In this document: positions 1 to 7,021 of the stretch, piece by piece
Numbering within the stretch: the stretch's first letter is position 1
Layout of the letters: each line of letters starts with the position of its first letter
NCBI RefSeq assembly: GCF_004359215.1
Contig: NC_090617.1
Coordinates: 5,224,541 to 5,236,732, forward strand
Origin: Bremia lactucae
Taxonomy: Eukaryota > Oomycota > Peronosporomycetes > Peronosporales > Peronosporaceae
Reading direction: 5' to 3'
DNA length: 12,192 bases
Position numbers and translations under genes: made by a program
The notes under the pieces: model-generated
What the model saw: the letters and a program-made list of their open reading frames with translations, nothing else
What the model was told of the DNA's origin: nothing
Databases searched by the model: none

Positions 1-440
1 CGCACCGGTCTCAACAGATCTGTTACACATCTGTTGAATGTTGCAGGGGCGTTACTAAGCCCCTGTGACATTACTAGCCATCCCCAGAGCATCCCACTGG
101 GAGTGCTCACTGCTGTGTACGGGATGTCCCGTCCACGTATAAGGATCTGATAAAATCCATCCATCAGATTTATAGACGAAAAGATGGTACTATAAGACAT
201 ACCATCTATGATCACGTCTTTTCTAGGTATCGGCGGTTGAGCCGGTACCGTTGCAGCATTCAGTTTATTGAATGCGTGCACGATCCGCCACCCTCCTGTG
301 GCCTTTTGCACACAGAAGGTCGGAGAGCTATGTGGGGAGGTTGACTCTTCACAGACGCGCTTTTATTCGATCGATAAAGAATTTATCGATCGCAAGCACT
401 TGCACACGAGGCAGTGGCCACTGCTTCATGACACAGTCGG
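1..440 (-). pseudogene. Reverse transcriptase, N-terminal half (Ty3/gypsy, left element)
   Basis: Reverse transcriptase copies the element RNA into DNA inside cytoplasmic particles. On the minus strand, bases 343 to 1 are open and read conserved RT blocks in order: ATGGWRIVHAFNKLNAATVP, then a PIPRKD block, then LMDGFYQ, TAVSTPSGM and SQGLSNAPATFN. The catalytic Asp expected in the LDLMDGYYQ-type block is Asn here (codon 170-168, INLMDGFYQ). The YxDD box lies beyond the window. Upstream, the block equivalent to IDEFF (about 395-380) is in another frame, so a frameshift lies near 345-360 and stops appear there. The copy looks dead. RT identity is very secure. Confidence 0.92.
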
Positions 441-499
441 TTTGAGCTCGATCTCATGTCGAGTGCCTTTATCCTTAGGCAACTCTCATGGAACTTTTT

Positions 500-1330
500 T
501 GGGAAAAGCATCCCTGACATCAATCAAATCGTCGTGTAAGGATTTGTCTTAAGTGACTCCCAGAATTGAGTAGTATACCTCTCAATCCGAGTCTTCACAT
601 CGAGGACACTTTCGCCCATCGATGAGCTGCTGAGAACCATTTCGTTCTCTGCAAACTTACCGCTAATCGAGTATCGGTTAAGTATTCGTCCTCTGTGACG
701 AGTACGCAGATCTGCTTGATTCTGCGACTATGCAGATCTCTTAAGAATCGCTTGAGTTCTAGGTTGGTAGTTGAGTTATCTCCGAAGTTAATTTCGGAGG
801 CGCATACAGATCAAGAGTATAAGCGCCTACTCTTGATCCATCATTAACCAAGTCAATTTAATGTCTCGGTTTCTTTCTGGGATTTATCCACAAGCTGCCG
901 AGGGACCAATCCGTCGGGATGCTGAAGTCAAGTCACTTCAGCATTAACTATTTATGGAGTTTCTCCTCAAGTACGTGGGGACTTATTCTCTCAACGTCTT
1001 CCGACTGTGGTTGCGCTATCACAGTCGGGTCCCCCACGGTCGACTCTCCACTCTGCTTAGGGTCATTTTGTTGTCCATTTTACCCAATCGGTATCTTTTG
1101 ATTGTCGTCCTCTGTGACATTATGCTGATCTGCTTGATTCTTCGAGTAGTGGATCCTTCGGCGTTGCTTGTGTTTTCGGTTGGTCGTTGAGTTGTCTCCG
1201 CAGTTGATTTGTCATCGCATGCGATCTTGTGTATTCGTTCTACTCTTGTTCCACATTGCCTCACTTTGATGTCTCGGTTTCTTTCTGGGATATCCACACG
1301 CTGTGGAGGGTCCAATCCGTCGTGATGGTG
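500..1330 (-). repeat. Two diverged ~400-bp tandem units in the protease-RT linker
   Basis: Two stretches about 410 bp apart match: 1315 down to about 955, and about 905 down to 555. Shared landmarks on the plus strand are the segments around 865-881 and 1275-1291 (tcggtttctttctggga in both), around 691-700 and 1109-1118 (cctctgtgac), and the tctgcttgattct stretches. Overall identity is roughly 60-65% by eye. On the minus strand both units read a similar peptide including PERNRDIK and RRIKQI. The linker is not a conserved enzyme domain in Ty3 elements. Its total length (about 940 bp) is close to that in the right-hand element (about 920 bp), so doubling may belong to this family rather than to this copy. 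Confidence 0.6.
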
Positions 1331-1333
1331 ATG

Positions 1334-1690
1334 TTATGTCACTTTGGCATTCATCTTTACGGATCGATGCTGCCAGCTAATCCTTGGGTCATATTTTCTA
1401 AGCCAATTTAGACCTAGGATGACATCGAATTTGTCATCCAAATCCAGTCCGATGAAATCATCATCATACTGTAAATCTATTAACGTGTTATGACATCTCA
1501 CTCCGCGTTTCATCAGTGTTATCGATGCGCTTGTCGGTAGACGCACCGTCATCCTCGTTTAAAGAATGACGCGCTTAACATTTTTGGAGCCTACGACCCT
1601 CTAGCGATTGGCGACGAATAAAGTTAAATGACGCCCCAAAGTCAACTAGGGCTCTAGTGACAAATCATTTGTCACTATTAATTTCAAGGT
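1334..1690 (-). pseudogene. Retropepsin-like aspartic protease (left element)
   Basis: This enzyme would cut the Gag-Pol polyprotein. The active-site block is read on the minus strand near 1655-1590 as RALVDFGASFNFIRR. The usual D-S/T-G triad is D-F-G here, which should cripple catalysis. The C-terminal half is clear at 1552-1334: a run ending DDKFDVILGLNWLRKYDPRI, matching the DVILG-WL-HxPxIxW pattern of retropepsins. An in-frame TAA (the codon after QKC) and a frame change separate the two halves around 1555-1585. The length of about 115 codons is normal for the domain. It follows gag and precedes the linker as expected. Confidence 0.85.
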
Positions 1691-1889
1691 GATGAAGGAT
1701 ACCTCATCGCCATGTGCAGAGAGAGACACGTAATGATTGTGTGTCTGGAGCAACTTTCATCAAGAGATTTGCAAATTCTCTTGAGGTTGCTGGATCAGTA
1801 GGCCGTTGCGCCCCTACTGACCCCGACCATTTTTTTTGACGGTACGCCTCGCTGTGCGATTACGCAACAACATCGGACCCGCGACCGCT

Positions 1890-2862
1890 GCCCTTTTTGG
1901 CATTTGGTCCATAATTATGTTCAGTACCCCTCGGTACTGGGCGTAAGGCACTTCATTCATGAGCTTATTGACCTAATTTTTGACAGCAATTGCACCTATG
2001 CAATTGCTTATTGTTCGAAAAGCGAGGTTTCTCGCTTTCGACATAAGAGAGGTCCATGGGTTCTGGACCTCCCAGTTTGTGTCGTCTCGGAAAACGATAC
2101 GATGACGAACTAGCTTGAGCCTGTATCAAATTAAAGTCCTCCTGTTCCGCAACGGATATTGCTTCTTGTACCGTATCTAGTTCCAAGTGGAACAGGTGGG
2201 TCTTTACGGACCCATCCGTAAGACCTTGCATGAACACCGTAATCAACGTGTGTACATGAACGGGTTATTTGTTATACAACTCGCTAAGAGTCGAATGTGC
2301 TGGGCACAAGCGTGAACATCACGCTTGCCTTGCTTTAGTTTCAGAAGCTCTGATCGAGCTCTGAATTCAGCCTTAGGCGGTTCAAACGTCTGTTTAAGCT
2401 GGGCTTTACAAGCCAGTAGCAAGCCAAATGCATATGGGTCACGCAACTTGAGACCTAGTGCCCAAGTTTTGGCACGACCTGACAAATTTGATTGAGCAAA
2501 TGCGAATTGCATTTGCTCGTCGACGATGTGAAAAACCTTAGTAGCATGGTCCAATTCGACAATTACCTTAAAAGAGAGTCCTCTTTGACTCCCCTATATT
2601 TAGAGATGTCAATCCTTAAGGTTTCTGGACGACGCGTTTGCGTCATCCCAGGTAAAGGGGTCCGTACCTGCTGTAACCTCAACAATTCTGCCTGTTGAGA
2701 GCCTTGCTGATCGAGCAAGGCTACCTTTTCCTTCGCTTGTCAAGTCCTTGTTGTATGAACTTGGAAATGGCCTAATGCGAGGCAAGAGAGGAAGGGAGGG
2801 GCGTCTCTGTCCAAACCTGATAGCATGGCCAGGATGGCATCATTCCCTACGGTCGGACTCAT
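1890..2862 (-). pseudogene. gag: Gag, capsid and nucleocapsid (left element)
   Basis: Gag forms the virus-like particle. The likely start is the ATG at 2862-2860 (MSPTVGNDAILAMLSG), followed by a coiled-coil-like stretch rich in Q, L and E (2750-2640). The capsid region follows (2620-2250), with LRIDISKYRGV, SGRAKTWALGLKLRDP, and an FEPPKAEFRARSELLKLKQG stretch typical of Retrotrans_gag. It continues in another frame from 2246 (FMQGLTDGSVKTHL, AISVAEQEDF, EPMDLSYVE). The nucleocapsid zinc knuckle near 1985-1955 is damaged: the cysteines of CNCC remain, the His is Gln, and the last Cys is a stop. Stops also occur near 2742 and 2568, plus a frameshift at about 2245. Confidence 0.88.
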
Positions 2863-3005
2863 TCGTTCGACCGCACTCCTTTCTATGTCACTTGGAAAGG
2901 AGTAGCTATCACGCGTAGCTTGATGCGTATTTCCATTATCATCTCACACGTCCATGTTAATTGATTGAACTGTGTTCCTTGGATGGACTAGATAGTGCTA
3001 CCAGG
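2863..3005 (-). other. Untranslated leader with primer-binding-site-like sequence
   Basis: This stretch separates the LTR from the gag start. Just inside the LTR end, after two bases, the minus strand reads TGGTAGCACTATC (3003-2991). The 5' TGGTAGCA matches the 3' end (UGCUACCA) of many eukaryotic initiator-Met tRNAs, the usual Ty3/gypsy primer. The match does not continue, so either the site has decayed or another tRNA is used. The right element has TGGAAGCACT at the same two-base offset. The leader also holds an actcctttc...gaaaggagt stem (2875-2903, crossing the gag start). Confidence 0.5.
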
Positions 3006-3441
3006 TGTAACGGGGCACTGCCGAATTGTACTGCTTCAGTACAAGTCCACTTCGCACTGCTTAAGTGCGAGTGGCGCTTCACGTCACTTCACGTACACTA
3101 GTACGTGCAGAGAAAGACTCTCTTTAAAACACTTGTTTTAAAGAGGGTCAAATAAAAACTGTATTTAATATAATTAAGTTCTTCTTGTCCATCTTATAGT
3201 AAAACTTAATTATATACTAATACAAAACATATAATTAAGTCTTATCTGTCTCTATCTTTGCGCGCGTCCAGTGCTGACTGGACCGCGGAGCAAGTAGATA
3301 TAATGGCATATATCTACCAATGGAAAAGCTTTTCGAATTTTACCATGTAAAGTAATATTCTCCAAATATTATTTTCCTTTAAGATAATATTTGTTAACAA
3401 CGTTTCAGTGTTGTTTTTGTGTAACGATCCACCCCGTTTCA
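3006..3441 (-). repeat. 5' long terminal repeat of the left element (436 bp)
   Basis: The ends are TG...CA with imperfect 10-bp inverted termini: TGTAACGGGG at 3006-3015 and CCCCGTTTCA at 3432-3441 on the plus strand, one mismatch. The interior is AT-rich (about 3150-3420) with three copies of an ataattaagt/acttaattat word around 3170-3240, and several strong stem-loops: gtactg/cagtac at 3029-3042, and an 11-bp stem at 3120-3130/3135-3145. The opposite LTR is outside the window, so the boundaries rest on terminal sequence and on the adjacent primer-site-like stretch. The promoter in this LTR would fire leftward, away from the C2 gene. Confidence 0.78.
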
Positions 3442-3697
3442 ATCTTCTGAGCTGACTCAGTATTAACCTAACTATGTATTGCGACTAATTCCCTAGCACC
3501 CGTTCGCGCGTCTAGCAGCGATTGGTTGGTTGATTTTAAGACTTAAAACAATTAATGAACAGAACTGAAACATTACCACTTCAATATTGCTGTGTATGGT
3601 AATGTTGTTCGTTGATACCAAGAATAAATACAATATATTTTTTCTCATTTATTATACCTCTTATAAATCATAATATTATTTTACGACCACCCTAGCA
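3442..3697. other. AT-rich intergenic stretch
   Basis: This stretch lies between the left LTR and the small plus-strand ORF. No coding signal is visible. Its left half is one arm of the inverted repeat described separately (3461-3605). The rest (3606-3697) is very AT-rich, with no recognisable promoter box or domain. Confidence 0.6.
3461..3605 (+). repeat. Left arm of a diverged inverted repeat around the C2 gene
   Basis: This segment aligns with the reverse complement of 6117-6252 over roughly 140 bp at about 65-75% identity by eye. Two 14-bp blocks are exact: ttcgcgcgtctagc (3503-3516 against 6211-6198) and aatgaacagaactg (3554-3567 against 6162-6149). The spacing between blocks is 37 versus 35 bases, so order and distance are kept. 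Further matches are tattaa...actatattgcgac-like sequence before the first block, and caatatt...aatgtt after the second. It could be a terminal inverted repeat of an old DNA transposon or two inverted copies of a short non-autonomous repeat. Confidence 0.7.
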
Positions 3698-3904
3698 ATG
3701 GTTATTGTAATTAACGTTCTGTGGCAGGTATTTTTTAAGTTGGTTACGCCACAGCAAAGGTATGTTTTCGAAAGAATAGCATATTTCCAACGATTCGACC
3801 GTTTCGCTTTAGGTCTCTTGAAATGGATTGTAAAGCAAAACGAATACATTATCAACTATTGGCAGTATATTTTTAAGGCAAGACTTAAACGTCTTCGGAA
3901 ATAG
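3698..3904 (+). CDS. Small hypothetical ORF, tail to tail with the C2 gene
   Basis: This is a 68-codon plus-strand frame starting ATG GTT ATT at 3698 and ending TAG at 3902-3904. The product is rich in aromatic and basic residues and ends KARLKRLRK. The first ~15 residues are hydrophobic (MVIVINVLWQVFFKLV), perhaps a membrane segment or signal anchor. I recognise no family. The stop directly abuts the TAG of the minus-strand C2 gene (3907-3905), sharing the palindrome TAGCTA. It sits in AT-rich DNA with no clear promoter, and could be a real small gene, the last exon of a lost neighbour, or chance. Confidence 0.25.
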   Translation: MVIVINVLWQVFFKLVTPQQRYVFERIAYFQRFDRFALGLLKWIVKQNEYIINYWQYIFKARLKRLRK

Positions 3905-5157
3905 CTAATTCCAAGCCGCAAGAATTTTCTCACGAGCTTTCATCAGCATTCTATCGTTCAGGTCCACTACCTCGCAATCTATTGAGTCAAAGTTGTTTTC
4001 AATAAGTGCTTTCAGCTCCGGCAAAAGAAATTTCGGAGGGGTGTACGTGCCACTGTTGTTGTCAAGCACGAGCTTCAGCGTGTTGTTGCTCGTCTTTTGC
4101 ACGTGGAACTCTCCGGCGTACTTGACATAATAGGCGGCATTCGAGTGCAGCATATGCTTGGACATGATGTCCTTCAGAAAAGTTGCGCCCGTTTCGGAAA
4201 AGTACCAGCCCTTTGACGTAATCACGTACGTAAAGAGCACGGGTTTATTGTCGCGCTTTCCGTCGTTAATAAGGTTGAAAAAGTCCAGAGGAGACGACAA
4301 AGCGCCGAACTTTGAGCTTTTCCGGTTATGTTCGTAGGTCATGGCGTGTTGAGTCTTGACAGCTCTACGAAACACAGGCGATTCGGGATGCTTTGACGAG
4401 AAGACATGCTGAGCCTTTTTGTATGACTTGGTCCATTCAATGTTAGATGGAAGAAATCGTGGGATGTTGTGGAGCCTAACGGTGTAGGCAAAGGAGTAAA
4501 GTTTCGCATTGCGGCTCGAAAAAGCCCTTAAAAGGTCTTTTGAAAAGCTTGTGTGCATTGAGTAGCGGACCGGTCCGACTTCCTCAATCAGTGCGTTCTC
4601 ATCGGTATTGACGTGGTGGCAAGTGACCTGAATGCAACTTGTGTTAGTAAATATAAGAGATAAATTCTAGCAGCTGTACCTTAATGCTTAGAACGCCAGC
4701 CTTGCGATCTTTAAGCGTCAATGGTAGATCATAGGCTACATCTATGTCATTCATAACGTGTCTAACAGGAAACTGTGCGACACCCAGCTTGTCGTCGTTA
4801 TACAAATCTGTATCCATAACGATCAGGCTAAACTTTGAGTCACGAGGGACATTCTGAAAGTAGAATTTTTCGTTCCACTCGGGCTCGAGCGTATCAAAAA
4901 TTGGGCGCGTCAAGTCCATTGGCTGGCCATTAATTATGATGGAGGTGTACGCATCGCTGGAGGAAAACTTGCCGTGTCGACCTGCCCCAAAACCGAAGTA
5001 TTCTCCGGCGTTGATACCCTTGTACCACGTAATTATTGAATTAGGGCATCAACATTTCCTAGCGTCACAAATACTATACCGTGGCAGACACAATTTCGAG
5101 ATCGATATTAAAAAGAATGTTGTCATAGGTGCCAAGAAAAGGAGAAGTGGATAACAT
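3905..5157 (-). CDS. C2-domain protein with uncharacterised C-terminal domain, three exons, 379 aa
   Basis: C2 domains bind phospholipid or protein partners, often with Ca2+, so the product probably acts at membranes. Exons: 5157-5080, 5018-4680 and 4627-3905, both introns phase 0. The C2 fold spans about residues 13-147: NILFNIDLEIVSAT, SSDAYTSIIING, LEPEWNEKFYFQNV, DTDLYNDDKLG, AGVLSIKVTC. Asp48, Asp95, Asp97, Asp101 and Asp102 sit where calcium-binding loop acidic residues usually lie. The remaining ~230 residues are uncharacterised, with GWYFSETG (279-286) and DNNSGTYTPP (328-337); I recall similar tails in eukaryotic C2 proteins of unknown role, but cannot name a family. ATG 5157 puts the C2 strand near the N-terminus. 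The frame stays open upstream to an ATG at 5262 with a hydrophobic stretch (FCSVIISFALLAAIY), a possible longer form. No disabling mutation is seen. Confidence 0.82.
4628..4679 (-). other. Intron 2 of the C2 gene (52 bp, phase 0)
   Basis: The donor is AAG^GTACAG at 4680/4679. The branch site is a perfect TACTAAC followed by ACAAG, and the acceptor is TTGCATTCAG^GTC at 4628/4627. Reading through meets a stop (TAG of ...CATATAAATAG-type sequence at 4646-4644). Splicing completes the last C2 strand (GVLSIKVTCHHV) and continues into the 240-codon third exon. Confidence 0.85.
5019..5079 (-). other. Intron 1 of the C2 gene (61 bp, phase 0)
   Basis: The donor is ACG^GTATAG at 5080/5079 and the acceptor TACAAG^GGT at 5019/5018. 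A CTAAT branch-like word lies about 25 bases before the acceptor. The retained frame has TAG and TGA stops, while splicing joins the first C2 strand to the rest of the domain in frame. The acceptor is pyrimidine-poor, so this intron is less certain than intron 2. Confidence 0.65.
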
Positions 5158-5270
5158 CGCTTTCGTTCTGTAAATTGCTGCAAGCAGAGCAAAACTAATA
5201 ATGACACTACAGAATTTAGCCGACGGAATCTGGAAGAAAGAGCCGGATGACCTGGACATCATCGCTACAA

Positions 5271-5471
5271 TTAATCGTAGCGTGACAGTGGCATGTGATT
5301 GGCATGCGACAGTGGAGGTAGTCCGATGCAAGAGGCTCTGAACCGCAAAGCTGCACTTATCCTAATTTGGTATGACAGCGTTTCCTCGAGACTACTTAGG
5401 ACTTTGAGCTCTTTTGGCTGCATTGCCGAGATAAGCACATCGTGGGGCTTAATGATATTTTTCTTGTTCAT
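5271..5471 (-). CDS. Hypothetical small ORF just upstream of the C2 gene
   Basis: This minus-strand frame has an ATG at 5471-5469 (MNKKNIIKPHDVLISAMQ) and runs 66 codons to TAA at 5273-5271. The middle (PKELKVLSSLEETLSYQIRI) looks like an amphipathic helix and is more protein-like than the overlapping plus-strand frame. A TTTGCAG acceptor-like sequence stands just before it (5486-5480), so it may be an internal exon of a gene upstream of, or fused to, the C2 gene. I recognise no domain. No splice path joining it in frame to the C2 exons was found. Confidence 0.22.
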   Translation of the reverse strand: MNKKNIIKPHDVLISAMQPKELKVLSSLEETLSYQIRISAALRFRASCIGLPPLSHANHMPLSRYD

Positions 5472-5563
5472 CGATCCATACTGCAAATGAATCTGTTTTC
5501 TATACGGAACAGTCCCAGTTAACTAAAGAAATAAACATTCACTTTTAGCGTGCTAAATTCATT

Positions 5564-5728
5564 TTACGTGATATTTCTCAGTAAAAACATCAACACCGCA
5601 GGGGTAAGAAATTGCAAATCGGTCTTGTTTCGATGGTCATCTCGGTATTTTCCTTCGAAAGTACAGCTACCTATCAGAGATTCGCACACGATGGTCCATG
5701 TTTTGATAAGATCCACCCAGCCAGTCAT
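5564..5728 (-). CDS. Hypothetical 54-codon ORF
   Basis: This minus-strand frame starts ATG at 5728-5726 (MTGWVDLIKTWTIVCESLIG) and ends TAA at 5566-5564. An in-frame TAG directly upstream fixes the start. The product begins with an amphipathic or weakly hydrophobic segment and contains a charged stretch (FEGKYRDDHRNKTD). GTAAAA at 5567-5562 could be a splice donor, but joining it to the ORF at 5471 meets a stop in the frames I tried. It may be a first exon, a pseudogene piece, or chance. Confidence 0.18.
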   Translation of the reverse strand: MTGWVDLIKTWTIVCESLIGSCTFEGKYRDDHRNKTDLQFLTPAVLMFLLRNIT

Positions 5729-6116
5729 GATCTAATGTGACAACCCGGTAATAGCAAATTCATCATCAGATAAAAGCTCTTTCCATGAACCATAATCGTC
5801 CGGCCTTATCGACTAAAGCTTTTAAAGCAGCAACCTTGAGGAGCATTTAAAATCTTAGTGGTCTCTCTAGATCCGAATGGGACCGAAATAATGAATGTGA
5901 TAAGCTTATTTTCTTGCGACTATAACCACCAACCAATTACATTGGGTCTCACTCAGTACCTTACGATTCAAAGATCAGATTGACAGAAGCCGCAGATACT
6001 GTAGAATTTACATCACTAATCAAAAGTTTACCTCCATTATATTATCAATAAGCTGGATAAATATTATCTCTCATAAGAGGAATAAAAACGGAATTTTTCT
6101 TTTATAATTTTACTTA
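5729..6116. other. Intergenic, no features recognised
   Basis: Neither strand shows an ORF of note, a known motif, or similarity to the two retroelements. Composition becomes AT-rich towards 6030-6116. Confidence 0.5.
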
Positions 6117-6252
6117 ACATTTCCAATATTGCCGTAAAAATAGTGCGACAGTTCTGTTCATTGGTTGATTTAAATATGATCAATACCGCAATTCGCAGCT
6201 AGACGCGCGAATGGGCGGTGAGTAATAAGTCGTAATATAGAGTTAATTAATA
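6117..6252 (-). repeat. Right arm of the inverted repeat around the C2 gene
   Basis: This is the reverse-complement partner of 3461-3605. The exact 14-bp blocks are 6198-6211 and 6149-6162. The outer part of this arm is duplicated in tandem (6210-6335), unlike the left arm, where the LTR of the left element lies only about 20 bp from the arm. Confidence 0.7.
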
Positions 6253-6335
6253 GATTAAAGCAGTTAATAAATGGGCGGTGAGCAAGTGAGCAATGAGTCG
6301 TAATACAAAATTAATTAGTATATTAAGTCAAATTG
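6210..6335 (+). repeat. Two-copy tandem repeat, period about 60-68 bp
   Basis: aatgggcggtgag occurs at 6210-6222 and again at 6270-6282. agtcgtaata follows at 6229 and 6297, and a ttaatta word at 6243 and 6311. Unit lengths differ slightly through small indels. The first unit overlaps the right inverted-repeat arm. Confidence 0.75.
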
Positions 6336-6486
6336 CAATACGTAGGAAGTCAATTAGATTGATATAATTTTATCTTTTCCGATGCTAAGCTTTCTTAGTG
6401 TCGACTGCCAGTTGCTTAGCCAACCTTAGCAACCAAAAATCTCCCTCTGCTCGTCGTGTACATGAAGTACTCGAAGGCATCTCACC
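6336..6486. other. Short spacer before the right LTR
   Basis: No gene is visible. A plus-strand frame beginning at 6398 crosses into the LTR and has no recognisable protein wording, so I treat it as chance. Confidence 0.5.
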
Positions 6487-7019
6487 TGTAACGGGCCAAA
6501 GTTGCCTCAATATTACACAGTCCCCGTTAAGTACACTTGGTGTACTTACGGGAATGGTCAACTACTTAAATAATGTAATCAGACCCACTACTCGGGTGTG
6601 GTTCACATTTGTGACCAACCCTTGTGTATGTGATGCATATAGGTGCATTCACATTAGGAGGGATGACTCCTAGCGTCATCCGTTACACCAAGTATATAAG
6701 AAGATACGCTCGCAATACATGTCAGTGTTATCTTCAGAGATGACATTTTTTGATTGGTAATAATAGGTATTTAAAGCTAATGTGATTAAATTTGTTCAGT
6801 CTAAAAATTACTTCCTACTTAAAAAGTGCGCACGAGGAGCCGGATTACCGCTCCCGCGACGACACTTAATTAAAGTACTTAGTGCGCTGGGTGAGGTCGC
6901 TAACGCGCCTACCACAACTACATCACTGCACGCAAGAGAAGCCGATTTAACCGCTTTCTCGCTGTACTAGGGCGTGTGTCTAAGTAGAGCGTGGCCGCAT
7001 TAAAACGTTCCCGCCTACA
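6487..7019 (+). repeat. 5' long terminal repeat of the right element (about 533 bp)
   Basis: It begins TGTAACGGGCC, like the TGTAACGGGG terminus of the left LTR. It probably ends CCCGCCTACA at 7010-7019, two bases before TGGAAGCACT. The same TACA-NN-TGG(T/A)AGCACT arrangement ends the left LTR. The first 200 bp carry stem-loops (cccgttaagtacac/gtgtacttacggg at 6523-6552; ggatgac/gtcatcc at 6661-6680). CCGTTACA at 6680-6687 is a perfect complement of the first 8 bases, an alternative boundary. The TATA-like box falls after it, which favours the longer LTR. Confidence 0.6.
6693..6700 (+). promoter_or_regulatory. TATA box candidate in the right LTR
   Basis: TATATAAG stands about 206 bases into the LTR, where the U3 promoter of an LTR element is expected, and points into gag. 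It was not tested functionally. Confidence 0.45.
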
Positions 7020-7021
7020 CT

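Larger units (their letters stand above)
1..3441 (-). mobile_element. Degenerate Ty3/gypsy LTR retrotransposon, 5' part, cut by left window edge
   Basis: Read right to left, the minus strand carries an LTR (3441-3006), a primer-binding-site-like stretch, a leader, gag (from about 2862), an aspartic protease, a linker and the start of reverse transcriptase. The order gag, protease, RT, together with the RT wording, is that of Ty3/gypsy elements; integrase would lie beyond base 1. Nearly every domain is interrupted by stops or frameshifts, so the copy is non-autonomous. The 5 bp next to the LTR outer end (atctt, 3442-3446) would be the target duplication, but the partner lies outside the window. 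The wording resembles oomycete gypsy elements; no search was run. Confidence 0.9.

Noticed and set aside
268..552. Plus-strand ORFs over the left element (268-552, 919-1190, 1229-1411, 1904-2113, 2492-2698)
   Set aside because: They lie antisense to recognisable RT, linker, protease and gag peptides and have no protein-like wording.
1..3150. CRISPR array or series of terminators made by the repeated stem-loops
   Set aside because: The stems differ in sequence, spacing is irregular, and they lie within retroelement codons in a eukaryotic context.
4566..4577. Perfect 12-bp palindrome cggaccggtccg in exon 3 of the C2 gene
   Set aside because: It is a single short palindrome within ordinary coding sequence; no sign of a regulatory role.
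4936..5154. Plus-strand 72-codon frame opposite C2 exons 1 and 2
   Set aside because: It is antisense to C2-domain coding sequence and has no supporting motif.
3442..6486. Secreted RXLR or Crinkler effector gene in the island
   Set aside because: No ORF shows a signal peptide followed by RXLR/EER or LFLAK motifs.
6398..6673. Plus-strand 91-codon frame entering the right LTR
   Set aside because: It crosses the LTR boundary and the LTR stem-loops, and shows no family resemblance.
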